Under the pieces are notes generated by a model that did not search any database, was not told the origin of the DNA, and saw nothing but the letters and a program-made list of their open reading frames with translations. Of a stretch of DNA of 64,000 bases, positions 37,207-46,061 are shown piece after piece. Within the stretch, counting starts at the first letter, position 1, and every line of letters starts with the position of its first letter. The position numbers and the translations under genes were made by a program. The stretch is from Paenibacillus algicola (lineage in GTDB: Bacteria > Bacillota > Bacilli > Paenibacillales > Paenibacillaceae). The stretch covers positions 633,501-697,500 of the forward strand of contig NZ_CP040396.1 in assembly GCF_005577435.1 (NCBI RefSeq), written 5' to 3'.

Positions 37207-38694
37207 ATGAGGACAGCAGCGGTCGTAAAAGCTGTTCACAGTGAGCAGCTTTCTTACCGGTATGACGGTGAATCCTCCTATGCGCTGAAGGAGGTCAATC
37301 TTGAAATTCTCTGTGGCAGCTGGACGGCGATCATTGGCGCAAGCGGCAGCGGTAAATCAACCCTCTGTCAGCTGCTGAACGGCACGCTGCCGCGAAGCGG
37401 CGGCGGGCTGCGGGAGGGGAAGCTGGAAGTGATGGGGCTGGACCCTGCCGCAGCGGAGCTGGCGGAGCTCATTCCGGCTGCGGGTGTGCTTTTTCAGGAG
37501 CATGAGGCACAGCTGGTGAGAGGGATCGTGGAGGACGAGGTCGCGTTCGGCCCGGAGAACCTCTGCCATCCGCCGGAGGAAGTGAACCGGCGGATAGATC
37601 TGGCTCTGGCGGCGGTCCAGCTGAGTGACCGCCGGCACGATGCCGTGCGCCGCTTGTCCGGAGGACAGCGGCAGCGTACGGCCATTGCTGCGGTGCTGTC
37701 TCTGCAGCCGCAGCTGCTCGTCTTCGACGACGCCTGCGCGAGTCTCGACGCCGCGGCGCAGGGAAGCTTCCTGCAGCTGTGCACCGCGCTGCAGGAAGAG
37801 GGCCGGACGGTAATCACCGCGTCCGGCCGCTTTGACGATGCCGCGCGCTCCGCGTCGCGCGTCATCGTCCTGAGCGGCGGCGGCGTCGTGCTCGACGGGC
37901 CGCCGGCAGAGCTGCTGCGCCGCTGCCATGGGCAGCTGGCGGAGCTGGGTCTGCTGCCTCGCCTGCCGCGTGAGGCAGCGGCGGCTGCGCCGCTGGGGCC
38001 CGCCCTGCTGGAGGTGAAGGGTCTAACCTTCACCTATCCCGGCGGCCGGCGGGCTCTGGCAGGCGCAGCCTTTACCCTGCGCAGGGGCGAATGGGCCCTG
38101 CTCACGGGAAAGAACGGCTCAGGCAAGACGACCCTGAGCCGCCTGCTCATGGGCCTTGCGCCCGCGCCGCGGGGCACGATCTCATATGAGGGCAGGGACC
38201 TGGCCGGACGGCCTGTCCATGAAACAGCTGCCCTGTTCGGATACGTGTTCCAGCAGCCGGAGCATATGTTCACCTCCCACAGTGTATGGGAGGAGCTGAT
38301 CTACGGCCTGCATGGCGGCCTGCCGCCGGCACAGCGGCCGGAGCTGACGCCGCAGCAGCGCGAGCTGGCGGAGGAGCTGCTGGCCGAGGCGGGATTGACC
38401 GCCCGGCTGGAAGCCTCGCCATATCTCCTCAGCCGGGGTGAACGCCGCCTGCTGGCTGTCATATGCCAGCTGATTCTTCCCAAGGCGCTGTACATTCTGG
38501 ACGAGCCGACGGCCGGGATGGACTACCGGGATATCAGCCGAATTGTGAAGCTGTGCCGGAGTGCCTGCCACCGCGGTGCAGCCGTGCTCCTGATTACGCA
38601 TGACCCCGAGCTGCTGGCTGCTGAAGCCACGCTTTCCCTTCATTTGGATGGCGGGAGGCTGACCGCAGTACCCGCGCGGCAGACTCAGTTATAG
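37207..38694 (+). CDS. ykoD: ECF transporter double ATPase, YkoD-like, first half degenerate
   Basis: A 495-residue protein of two fused ATP-binding cassettes. First half: Walker A GASGSGKST (44-52), signature LSGGQRQR, but Walker B ends VFDDA, with Asp for the catalytic Glu, and the H-loop reads VITASGRF with no His. Second half is intact: GKNGSGKTT, LSRGERR, YILDEPTAGMD, LLITHDPE. It should energise YkoC and YkoE with one working site. The region is unusually GC-rich and repetitive in Leu/Ala. Start ATG 37207 is eight bases after ykoE. Confidence 0.88.
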   Translation: MRTAAVVKAVHSEQLSYRYDGESSYALKEVNLEILCGSWTAIIGASGSGKSTLCQLLNGTLPRSGGGLREGKLEVMGLDPAAAELAELIPAAGVLFQEHEAQLVRGIVEDEVAFGPENLCHPPEEVNRRIDLALAAVQLSDRRHDAVRRLSGGQRQRTAIAAVLSLQPQLLVFDDACASLDAAAQGSFLQLCTALQEEGRTVITASGRFDDAARSASRVIVLSGGGVVLDGPPAELLRRCHGQLAELGLLPRLPREAAAAAPLGPALLEVKGLTFTYPGGRRALAGAAFTLRRGEWALLTGKNGSGKTTLSRLLMGLAPAPRGTISYEGRDLAGRPVHETAALFGYVFQQPEHMFTSHSVWEELIYGLHGGLPPAQRPELTPQQRELAEELLAEAGLTARLEASPYLLSRGERRLLAVICQLILPKALYILDEPTAGMDYRDISRIVKLCRSACHRGAAVLLITHDPELLAAEATLSLHLDGGRLTAVPARQTQL

Positions 38695-38801
38695 CCGCTG
38701 CCCAAAGCAAGCGTTACAGCCCGCTCGCGTCAGCCTGTCTTATCTATTACAGCGCCCCCCGCTTCTCAGGAGGCCACTGAAGAACTACCATAATTAAGTT
38801 T
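38695..38801. other. Spacer holding the left copy of an 18-base direct repeat
   Basis: CAGCGCCCCCCGCTTCTCA at 38750-38768 recurs, one C shorter, at 39414-39431 on the far side of IS copy 2. No gene seen. Confidence 0.5.
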
Positions 38802-39355
38802 CAAAAGACTTTAATATAAAAAAAGGGGCACCGAGCTCGCAATAAAAGCGAGCTCGGTGCCCCTTTTTTCGGTTTCTTTCAGCTTCCTAATGTAAAGATT
38901 CGTTTCAGATTCACCACGAATACAGCCATTGCTCCTTGCATATGCATGCCGGATAGACCTGAGGTTTCCCGATCAGCCAGTCAAGCAGATTGAGGTCTTT
39001 CAGCCTCCATTTCCGGAACTTGGTCAGCGAGCTCGAATCGATGACTGGGTCCTCCGGTGCCATCTGCAGGAAATACTTAAAGGACATGTCGTAACGTGAG
39101 CGCTACACCATGTCCACGTCGGAGAGGTCGGAAATGGCTTTTAACAGGAGATATTTAAACATCCGTACAGGGTCGATGGCGTTACGCCCATGATCCAGAC
39201 AGTAGTTCGCTCGCAGTTCCTCGTATACAAACGAAAAATCCACCTGTTTGTTCAACTGGCGGAGCAGGTTGTCTTTAGGCACGATCAGGTCATACAAGGA
39301 CGTATACGGGCTGAATGAAAACGAAGGTTGATTCTGGAACAGAGGGCTTCCATCC
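38802..39355 (-). mobile_element. Decayed IS1182-like element, copy 2 (inverted)
   Basis: Reading right to left: the same N-terminal start as copy 1 (FQNQPSFSFSPYTSLYDLIV), then the part copy 1 has lost (NLLRQLNKQVDFSFVYEELRANYCLDHGRNAIDPVRMFKYLLLKAI), a stop after DLSDVDMV, further N-terminal sequence, then a jump into the last 35 codons and the shared terminator hairpin. The two copies have complementary deletions and lie about 15 kb apart in opposite orientation. Confidence 0.85.
38892..39338 (-). pseudogene. Transposase remnant, interrupted by a stop and a deletion
   Basis: Keeps about the first 150 codons of an IS1182-type transposase, with an in-frame stop at 39103-39105 after DLSDVDMV, and the last 35 codons, joined near 38960. 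The whole catalytic middle is absent. Confidence 0.75.
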
Positions 39356-39414
39356 CTTTGCTCCCTTAATTATTTCGGGTGTAGTACCTTCTTCGATTCA
39401 GTCAGGACTTTTTC

Positions 39415-39442
39415 AGCGCCCCCGCTTCTCATAGGGGGCGCT
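39415..39442 (+). terminator. GC-rich hairpin just upstream of the group II intron
   Basis: AGCGCCCCC (39415-39423) pairs with GGGGGCGCT (39434-39442). The intron begins about 15 bases later, the placement expected of class C introns, which insert behind terminators. Confidence 0.7.
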
Positions 39443-39457
39443 GCTTTGCTGTATGGC

Positions 39458-41386
39458 GTGCCCAGAAGCACGCATCTTCTAGCCGGTGAAAGTCCGGTCG
39501 CGGGAGGGGCCAAGCCCCCGCGTAGCTAGGATACCTGCGTACGGCGAAATCTGTGCGTAGAAGCGTATCGACGAAAGTACCTGTCGGAGACAGGGCGAGC
39601 GAAATACCAGGCCGTAACATGAAGTGAATCCTGCCGCGTCGTCAAAAAGGCCTCGCAAGAGGGACAAGAGGAAGCCGAGTCCCGCATACATGGACGAAGG
39701 CCAGGGAAACTGCTCTGAACTTGGAACGGCAGTGAAGAATCCTCCGGCGTAGAGGGAGCGGCATGGTATGAAAGAGGATGTAGTGAACTGGGGAGGCCCT
39801 CCCCTGCACGAGAAAAAAAAAAACTCGTAGCGAGGCGCTCTATAAGCTGAAAAAAAAAAAAAAAGGTGAAGTGAGATGTCTGCAGGAAGGGAGTCCGAGG
39901 GGCTCGTAGTACCAAGGAACCGTAGGACAACATAACCTGCGGGAGGGAAGGAGCTCTGCTTTGTTCACGTTTCTTAAGGAGGTACGAGTCAGTGAATGCC
40001 AATCGGCTAACAACACCAAAGGAAAACGTTCAACAACTCCAAGAGAAACTAGGTCATGCGGCCAAGGAAAACAAGAAACGCAGATTCCACGCTTTGTATG
40101 ACAAGGTCTACCGAATGGACATTTTGTGGGAAGCATGGCGCAGGGTGCGAGCCAATAAAGGCTCGGCGGGCGTCGACGGTGAGACGCTGACGGACATCGA
40201 GAAGCAAGGCGAATACCTCTTCTTGCTTGAATGCCAACGGCTTTTAAAAGAGGGGCGCTACCACCCACAGCCTGTTCGGCGGCATTACATCCCGAAGAAA
40301 GATGGGAAGCAAAGACCGCTTGGTATTCCGACCATTCGAGATCGCGTCATACAAATGGCAACAAAACTAGTCATGGAACCGATCTTTGAAGCCGATTTTC
40401 AGGAATCCTCATTTGGATTCCGTCCGAAGAGAAGTGCGAAGGGAGCGCTGGACCGGATCCGGAAGGCATGCAATCGCAAGGGAAATTGGGTGATCGACGT
40501 CGACATCCAAGGCTACTTCGACAACATCAATCAAGAGAAGCTTATGAAACTGGTTGAAATGCGAATCAGTGACAGACGAATGTTGAAGCTGGTTCGGAAG
40601 TGGTTACAAGCGGGAGTGATGGAAGAAGGGACGGTAAGGCGCTCAGATTTGGGAACACCGCAAGGCGGGGTAATATCTCCGCTGCTTGCGAACATTTACC
40701 TCAATTACTTCGACATTCTGTGGGAACGACATGGGAGCGGTCACGGAGAACTAACGCGTTATGCGGATGACTTCGTGGTTGTATGCAAAACGAAGAAAGA
40801 CGCAGACCGATCGTACGAACTTATTCGTGCGATTATGGATCGTCTCGAACTCACCTTGCATCCAACCAAAACGCGCATCGTCGGACTGTGGACAGGAGAA
40901 GAAGGCTTCGACTTTCTCGGTATGCATCATCGCAAGACGAAAGCAGAAACCTCCAAAGGAAAAGTGTATTACACCACTCAGCAATGGCTGACTCGGAAAG
41001 CAGAAGAACGCATTCGGGAAGTCGTAAAAGACCGTCTGGCACCGCCGGGTATGCGGCACAAGTCGTTACTTGAACAGGTCAATTGGTTAAATCCCAAGAT
41101 ACAAGGCTGGCGGAATTATTACTACACCGCCCACAGTCAGCGGAAGATGGCAAAGCTGGATTGGTACATTCTTCAGAGGCTTGCGAGATGGTACGCGAAG
41201 AAGCGGCAACGCGCACGATGGATGAGTTCTGTGCGCGAGGTTAAATTCATGGCTAGACAACATGGACTCAAAACGCTCTTGTAATCTGCATGCACATGAA
41301 TGACGAACATCGGAAAGCCGTATGAGGGAAAACCTCACGTACGGTTTGATGAGGAGGGGCTGAAATTTTCAGCCCTTTACTCTAGC
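39458..41386 (+). mobile_element. Group II intron, probably class C, with reverse transcriptase
   Basis: The 5' end is placed at GTGCCCAG (39458), just before a stretch with CTTCTAGCCGGTGAAAGTCCGG typical of domain I. Domain V is seen at about 41315-41350 (AAAGCCGTATGAGG...CCTCACGTACGGTTT) and domain VI at 41351-41384. The encoded protein at 39992 lacks an endonuclease domain, as in class C. Both ends are approximate, within about ten bases. Two long A-runs lie in the RNA part. The intron is inside the debris next to IS copy 2. Confidence 0.8.
39992..41284 (+). CDS. ltrA: Group II intron reverse transcriptase/maturase
   Basis: A 430-residue intron-encoded protein. Reverse transcriptase blocks run from KGSAGVDGETL through RPLGIPTIRDRV, SSFGFRPKRSA, VIDVDIQGYFDNI, GTPQGGVISPLLANIYL and the active site LTRYADDFVVVC, then the maturase domain (GWRNYYYTAHSQRKMAKLDWYILQRLARW). 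It ends without an HNH endonuclease. GTG start after AAGGAGGT. Frame intact, so the intron may be mobile. Codon use differs from the GC-rich neighbours. Confidence 0.92.
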   Translation: MNANRLTTPKENVQQLQEKLGHAAKENKKRRFHALYDKVYRMDILWEAWRRVRANKGSAGVDGETLTDIEKQGEYLFLLECQRLLKEGRYHPQPVRRHYIPKKDGKQRPLGIPTIRDRVIQMATKLVMEPIFEADFQESSFGFRPKRSAKGALDRIRKACNRKGNWVIDVDIQGYFDNINQEKLMKLVEMRISDRRMLKLVRKWLQAGVMEEGTVRRSDLGTPQGGVISPLLANIYLNYFDILWERHGSGHGELTRYADDFVVVCKTKKDADRSYELIRAIMDRLELTLHPTKTRIVGLWTGEEGFDFLGMHHRKTKAETSKGKVYYTTQQWLTRKAEERIREVVKDRLAPPGMRHKSLLEQVNWLNPKIQGWRNYYYTAHSQRKMAKLDWYILQRLARWYAKKRQRARWMSSVREVKFMARQHGLKTLL

Positions 41387-41529
41387 CGAATTGCCGAAGT
41401 GCCGATGTGCCTCGCAGCGGCCTGGAGGGTGCAACCCTGTCGTCGTTTTTTCGTATGTAACAGGGACCAAGATTAATTCATAATGCTTCCAATTAGATTG
41501 AACACGAAAGGTGGGAAATACAAGCTATT

Positions 41530-42282
41530 ATGAAGCCTATGGAAAATGAGAATGAAAAACCCTCACAAAGCAGGGCGAACACACGCCCGGTGCTGAGCGT
41601 AAATATCCAGGAAGCCGGCTATGAGCCCGGCAAGCTGCAAATCCAGGATATTGTCTTTAGCGTCGCACCTGGCGAGCTGCTGGGGCTGATCGGTCCCAAT
41701 GGCGCCGGCAAAAGCACAACCATTAAAACCATGCTGGGCCTGCTGGAGCATGCCAAATCAGACATTTACATAGCGGGAGATCCGCCCCGGTACGCCTATG
41801 TGCCGGAGCAGCCGATCTATTATGAGGATTTAACCCTGTGGGAGCATCTGGATCTGGCTGCTGCTGCCTTCGGCCTCCCTGAATCCCACTTTGAACGGAA
41901 GGGGAATGAGCTTCTGCAGCAGTTCGGCATGGATCATGTCAGGCATGATCTGCCGGGCGGCTTCTCCAAAGGCATGAAGCAGAAAATGATGCTTATGATC
42001 GGCTTTCTGTCCTCGCCCGAGGTTTATATCATTGACGAGCCGTTCATCGGTCTGGATCCCAGAGCGACAAAGGATTTCCTGGGGCTGCTGAATCAGGAAC
42101 GGGAGCGGGGAGCAGGCATCTTAATGTGTACGCACGTGCTGGATACGGCAGAGCGAATCTGTGATTCCTTTATGATGCTCTCGAACGGGCGGATCGTATC
42201 GCGGGGAACCCTCCAAGACATTCGGCAGGCCGCTGGTCTGCCGGAGGGCTCGCTGTTTGACTGCTTTGATGCCATGACATGA
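41530..42282 (+). CDS. ecsA: EcsA-like ABC transporter ATP-binding protein
   Basis: A 250-residue ATPase with Walker A GPNGAGKST, a signature variant FSKGMKQKMMLMIGFL, Walker B VYIIDEPFIGLD and H-loop CTHVLD. These match EcsA, which with EcsB affects protein secretion, intramembrane proteolysis and competence in Bacillus. The N-terminal 25 residues are variable; ATG 41530 has AAAGGTGGG twelve bases before. The EcsB gene follows after ten bases. Confidence 0.85.
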   Translation: MKPMENENEKPSQSRANTRPVLSVNIQEAGYEPGKLQIQDIVFSVAPGELLGLIGPNGAGKSTTIKTMLGLLEHAKSDIYIAGDPPRYAYVPEQPIYYEDLTLWEHLDLAAAAFGLPESHFERKGNELLQQFGMDHVRHDLPGGFSKGMKQKMMLMIGFLSSPEVYIIDEPFIGLDPRATKDFLGLLNQERERGAGILMCTHVLDTAERICDSFMMLSNGRIVSRGTLQDIRQAAGLPEGSLFDCFDAMT

Positions 42283-42292
42283 GGAGAGGCCT

Positions 42293-43585
42293 ATGAAGAC
42301 ACGTCCAGAAAATATTCCAAGCCCCGTCCAAGCTGCTCCCCGGATCCGGATCCATCATCCCCGGCAGCTGTTTCGCCGCCGTCTACAGCATCACTTTCGT
42401 CAGCAGTGGTCAGCGATCAGTTCTGTCGTGGATAAGACCGTTCTGCTGTATCTAGTGATGCTTGGTCTGCCGCTCGGCATCGGCCTGTACAGAGACTTGT
42501 GGAAGGTAACGCTGCCGCCTGAGGTGGAGCAGATTCCTTCCCTGCCGGCAGCCATAATCCTGCTTGTCCTGTTCTCCAGAGGTGTATTGCTGTTTGTGGA
42601 TGCGGCAGATGCGCTGTTTCTGCGGCAGCAGAACAGGTGGATGGAAGTGCTGAGAGGGCGCGGCCTGCTGTACAGCGTTCTGGCTGGAAACGTTCTGGCA
42701 GGCAGCATTACATGGCTGCTGCTCCCGCTCTGGTACAGAGTGTTTCATCTGGAAGGCTGGCAGCTGACGGGATGGGCCTTTCTGGCTTCGGGGATCGGCT
42801 GGAATGCCAGCCTGCTGACCCACACCGTTAAGGCGAAGTATGCCGGGCTCCGCAAGTATACTCTTGCCGCAGGCCTGCGGCTGTCGTCACTTGGGATCTA
42901 TATAGCTCTGCTGTCCTTGATGGGCAGGCATATCCCGGCTCTCTTCACGGCAGGTGCTGTATTTCTGGGGCTTTCCTTATGGCTCATGCGTACAAAAGCC
43001 CGGGATCCACACACGTTTACAAATGATGTCAAAATGGATGCCCGCAGCCGCGTAAAGCTGACCGACCTGCTGGTGACGCAGGCGCTCGGCAGGCTGCCCA
43101 AGGTGCGGAGCAAGACGTGGCTGTTTCGCCGCTCGCGCCGGCTGTACCGCAGTCCAGCGCCCGACAAGCGCTTTGCTTCCGCCGGGGTCAAGGCGTTCCT
43201 GCGGCAGCAGGAGAGCCTGCTGCTCTATCTGCAGATGACGTCGGTTGGTGTCCCTGCCGTGCTGGTTCCGCCTCTGTTTGTTAAACTGATCGTTTACGTG
43301 CTCATCATGCTCATCATCACCTATGTGCTGGTGCTAAAATGGAAGGGCTTCTCGGAGTCCAGCCTCGCCAAGGTGCTGCCATTTACGACGCAGCAGGAAA
43401 TGCAGGCCGGCACGCTCGCTGTCCAAACCCTGCTGCTGCTGCCATGCCTGCTGCTTTCGCTGGTGCTGGGCCTGTCGCTGGCGCCGGGCTGGCTCGGCCT
43501 GCTGATCGCAGCAACGGCAGGGACAGCTGTAATCCTTCTGCTCCCGCACTTCATGATGAGGCCTTCACTGGGTCGAAGAGGGTAG
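42293..43585 (+). CDS. ecsB: EcsB-like ABC transporter membrane protein
   Basis: A 430-residue membrane protein with about eight hydrophobic segments in three groups: around 50-130, 140-235 and 318-425. It carries the basic N-terminus typical of EcsB (RQLFRRRLQHHFRQQW). It forms the transporter with EcsA; the moved substrate is unknown. GAGGAGAGGCCT precedes the ATG. The 3' end faces the flavoprotein gene with about 110 bases between and no clear terminator. Confidence 0.82.
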   Translation: MKTRPENIPSPVQAAPRIRIHHPRQLFRRRLQHHFRQQWSAISSVVDKTVLLYLVMLGLPLGIGLYRDLWKVTLPPEVEQIPSLPAAIILLVLFSRGVLLFVDAADALFLRQQNRWMEVLRGRGLLYSVLAGNVLAGSITWLLLPLWYRVFHLEGWQLTGWAFLASGIGWNASLLTHTVKAKYAGLRKYTLAAGLRLSSLGIYIALLSLMGRHIPALFTAGAVFLGLSLWLMRTKARDPHTFTNDVKMDARSRVKLTDLLVTQALGRLPKVRSKTWLFRRSRRLYRSPAPDKRFASAGVKAFLRQQESLLLYLQMTSVGVPAVLVPPLFVKLIVYVLIMLIITYVLVLKWKGFSESSLAKVLPFTTQQEMQAGTLAVQTLLLLPCLLLSLVLGLSLAPGWLGLLIAATAGTAVILLLPHFMMRPSLGRRG

Positions 43586-43693
43586 CGGCCGACAGCCTTA
43601 AGGCCTGCCAAGCCAAGATCCCTCGGCAGACTCCGCGCAGGTTCACATCAGCCGCCCGCTGCAGCTCAAGCCCCATGCGTCCTTCGGCCGCGC

Positions 43694-44968
43694 TTACCCC
43701 CGCGCTCCCTCGGCAGCATGCTTGCCTGCCGTGTAGCCGGTGGAGAAGGCGGCTGTAATGTTATAGCCGCCGGTGTAGCCGTGGACATCCAGAATCTCGC
43801 CGCAGAAGAAGAGGCCCGGCATGAGCTTGGATTCCATCGTCTTCGGCTGCACCTCCTTCAGGCTGATGCCGCCCCCGGTCACGAAGGCTTCCTTCAGCGA
43901 GCGGGTGCCGCAGGCGCGGAAGCTGCACTTCTTCAGCACGGCAGCCAGGGCAGTGACAGCCGCCCGGGAGACGACATTTGCCGCCGTATCGCCGTCCAGC
44001 CCGGCCTGGCTTAGCAGCAGTGGAATGATCCGCTCCGGAAGCCATCCCTTCAGCACATTTTTCACAGCCTTCTTCGGCTCTTGGGAAAGACGGGAACGAA
44101 TCTCCTCCTCGGCGCCGCCGAGCGAAAGGTCTGGAAACAGATCGACAGCCATCTCGACATTAACCGTGTCAAACTTCTTCTGCACCTGGCGAATAAACTG
44201 GCTGCAGCGCAGCGCAATAGGTCCCGAGATCCCGAAGTGCGTAAACAGCATATCGCCCCGATGCGCAATGACCTTCTTGCCTTTGGGGTTCCAGACCGAC
44301 AGCTCCACATCCCGGAGCGACAGCCCTTGCAGCTCCTTGGAAGCAATAAACGGCTCTGTCGATACAATAGGCACCTCAGTAGGGTACAGCTCTGTAATGG
44401 TGTGCCCTGCTGCGGCTGCCCAAGGGTAGCCGTCTCCGGTCGAGCCGGTCTGCGGCACAGATTGCCCGCCTGTGGCAAGAATGACGGCTTGGCTGCGGAA
44501 GGTCTTTCCGTTCTTCAGCTGGATGCCGGCCGCCTGATTTCCTTCATATAATATACGCTCTACGGGACTGTTGGTCAGCACCTCGGTGCCGAGCTCTCTC
44601 ACCTTGCCGACGAGGGCGTTCACCACGCTGGAGGCTTTATCGGTGACAGGAAACATCCGGCCGTGATCCTCCTCCTTCAGCCGAATTCCCAGACCCTCAA
44701 AAAAACGCATAATATCCCGGTTATTCCAATGCTGAAACGAGCTGTACAGAAATCGTCCGTTTCCCGGAATATGAGCGATCAGCTCGTCCGGCTCCTTGGC
44801 ATTGGTAACATTGCAGCGGCCGCCGCCTGAAATTCCCAGCTTGCGTCCCAGCTTGTCTCCTTTATCAACCAGCAGAACTGAGGCGCCCTGTTCGCCGGCG
44901 GCGACACAGGCCATCAGGCCGGAGGGACCTCCGCCGACCACAATGACATCGTAATGCAGCATGTTCAT
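43694..44968 (-). CDS. FAD-dependent flavoprotein of the HI0933/YtfP family
   Basis: A 424-residue putative oxidoreductase. N-terminal FAD site VIVVGGGPSGLMACVAAGEQG (about 8-28), followed by the family signature GRKLGISGGGRCNVTN, ATGGQSVPQTGSTGDGY, and a second nucleotide-binding end GEILDVHGYTGGYNITAAFSTG. Function of the family is not settled. Start either ATG 44968 or ATG six bases on; AAAGGAGAT lies before both. Confidence 0.85.
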   Translation of the reverse strand: MNMLHYDVIVVGGGPSGLMACVAAGEQGASVLLVDKGDKLGRKLGISGGGRCNVTNAKEPDELIAHIPGNGRFLYSSFQHWNNRDIMRFFEGLGIRLKEEDHGRMFPVTDKASSVVNALVGKVRELGTEVLTNSPVERILYEGNQAAGIQLKNGKTFRSQAVILATGGQSVPQTGSTGDGYPWAAAAGHTITELYPTEVPIVSTEPFIASKELQGLSLRDVELSVWNPKGKKVIAHRGDMLFTHFGISGPIALRCSQFIRQVQKKFDTVNVEMAVDLFPDLSLGGAEEEIRSRLSQEPKKAVKNVLKGWLPERIIPLLLSQAGLDGDTAANVVSRAAVTALAAVLKKCSFRACGTRSLKEAFVTGGGISLKEVQPKTMESKLMPGLFFCGEILDVHGYTGGYNITAAFSTGYTAGKHAAEGARG

Positions 44969-45157
44969 GTATCTCCTTTATAAGCAGGCCTATGGGCCTG
45001 ATCCATCTTCATTATGGATTGACTTGTAAGACTTGCAATATGTGATGCTTAACCCGTTTATTATACCACTTTGTCTGTGTAACCCAAGCGGCTTGCCTGT
45101 ATTTTTTGCACTCTTTATGCTTACTCTTTACCAAGGATCGGACAATGGGGTGACTGC

Positions 45158-45187
45158 GGATAATCTTTTCCTGCCCTAGCCATAATA
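45158..45187 (+). promoter_or_regulatory. Candidate sigma-G promoter
   Basis: GGATA (45158-45162), 18 bases, then CATAATA (45181-45187) fits the forespore sigma-G/F -10 exactly and its -35 with one mismatch. It precedes the small gene at 45225. Confidence 0.45.
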
Positions 45188-45224
45188 AGCTCGAGATCTC
45201 ACGGTAAAGGAGGCTATCACGGAT

Positions 45225-45338
45225 ATGAGCAAAAATGATTCGAAGCAGCAGCAGCTCCAGAAGCAGGAGAACAAGCAGCGCCAGGGCTCACCGGCTCCGG
45301 ACAAGAAGCTGGACGGCATTAACAAGCCCTCTACTTAG
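45225..45338 (+). CDS. Small Gln/Lys-rich protein, likely forespore-expressed
   Basis: 37 residues, MSKNDSKQQQLQKQENKQRQ then GSPAPDKKLDGINKPST: hydrophilic, with no hydrophobic core, like minor small acid-soluble spore proteins. It is clearly a gene: AAAGGAGG at 45206-45213, a sigma-G-like promoter at 45158 and a terminator at 45355. I cannot match it to a specific Ssp protein. Inferred to be a spore-core or forespore protein. Confidence 0.7.
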   Translation: MSKNDSKQQQLQKQENKQRQGSPAPDKKLDGINKPST

Positions 45339-45354
45339 GCGGGGGTGAGCGGAA

Positions 45355-45385
45355 GCGGATTCCACAGACCTGGGGTCCGCTTTTT
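45355..45385 (+). terminator. Terminator of the small forespore-type gene
   Basis: GCGGATTCC (45355-45363) pairs with GGGGTCCGC (45372-45380), including two G-T pairs, then five T. Confidence 0.75.
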
Positions 45386-45406
45386 CTGCAGGTCTGCGTA
45401 CATATC

Positions 45407-45434
45407 TTGCTTTCAGTTCATCGGTTTGTATAAT
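45407..45434 (+). promoter_or_regulatory. Sigma-A promoter of brxB
   Basis: TTGCTT (45407-45412), 16 bases, TATAAT (45429-45434), 65 bases before the start codon. Confidence 0.6.
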
Positions 45435-45498
45435 ATAAGTTAGCGGTTATTCCGTATTCATGAAGAATAAACTTGTTTATATAAGGAGTGGAAGCACG

Positions 45499-45933
45499 AT
45501 GGGTATGTCTTTTGACCGATATATGCGTGATATGGTTCAGCCAATGCGCGATGAGCTTACAAGCCTGGGCATCCAGGAGCTGACAACAGCAGAGGAAGTA
45601 GAAGCGAAGCTTCCGGGAGCAGCGGGAACGGCACTTGTCGTCGTAAACTCGGTGTGCGGCTGTGCCGCAGGCCAGGCTCGTCCGGGTGTAGCCCGTGCGC
45701 TGGAGAACAGCGTCAAGCCGGATCACCTGTTCACCGTCTTTGCGGGACAGGACAAGGAAGCAACGGCGAAAGCCCGGGAATATTTTGCACCTTATCCGCC
45801 ATCATCTCCATCCATCGCCCTGCTGAAAGACGGGGAGCTGGTTCATTTTATCGAACGCCATCAGGTTGAGAATCGTTCCGCCGAGGAAATTGCGGCAGAT
45901 CTCGCGGATGCGTTTGACCGTTACTGCCGTTAA
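45499..45933 (+). CDS. brxB: Bacilliredoxin (BrxA/BrxB family)
   Basis: A 144-residue thioredoxin-fold protein that removes bacillithiol from mixed disulfides on proteins after oxidative stress. The active site is NSVCGCAAGQARPG, with the family CGC motif. Whether BrxA or BrxB cannot be settled from the sequence alone. Start at ATG 45499 after AAGGAGTG; an ATG 39 bases upstream lacks a site. A terminator follows. Confidence 0.9.
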   Translation: MGMSFDRYMRDMVQPMRDELTSLGIQELTTAEEVEAKLPGAAGTALVVVNSVCGCAAGQARPGVARALENSVKPDHLFTVFAGQDKEATAKAREYFAPYPPSSPSIALLKDGELVHFIERHQVENRSAEEIAADLADAFDRYCR

Positions 45934-45954
45934 TGCTCTAATGTCAGTAATTTC

Positions 45955-45998
45955 AGACCCCGTAGCATTCGGAACCACCGAGGCCCCGGGGTCTTTTT
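45955..45998 (+). terminator. Terminator after brxB
   Basis: AGACCCCG (45955-45962) pairs with CGGGGTCT (45987-45994) and a T-run. Confidence 0.8.
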
Positions 45999-46061
45999 AA
46001 TCACAAGGTTCTTGACATGAACCGGACACTGCGGTGTTAATTATGAAGGGAGCGAGCAAGC

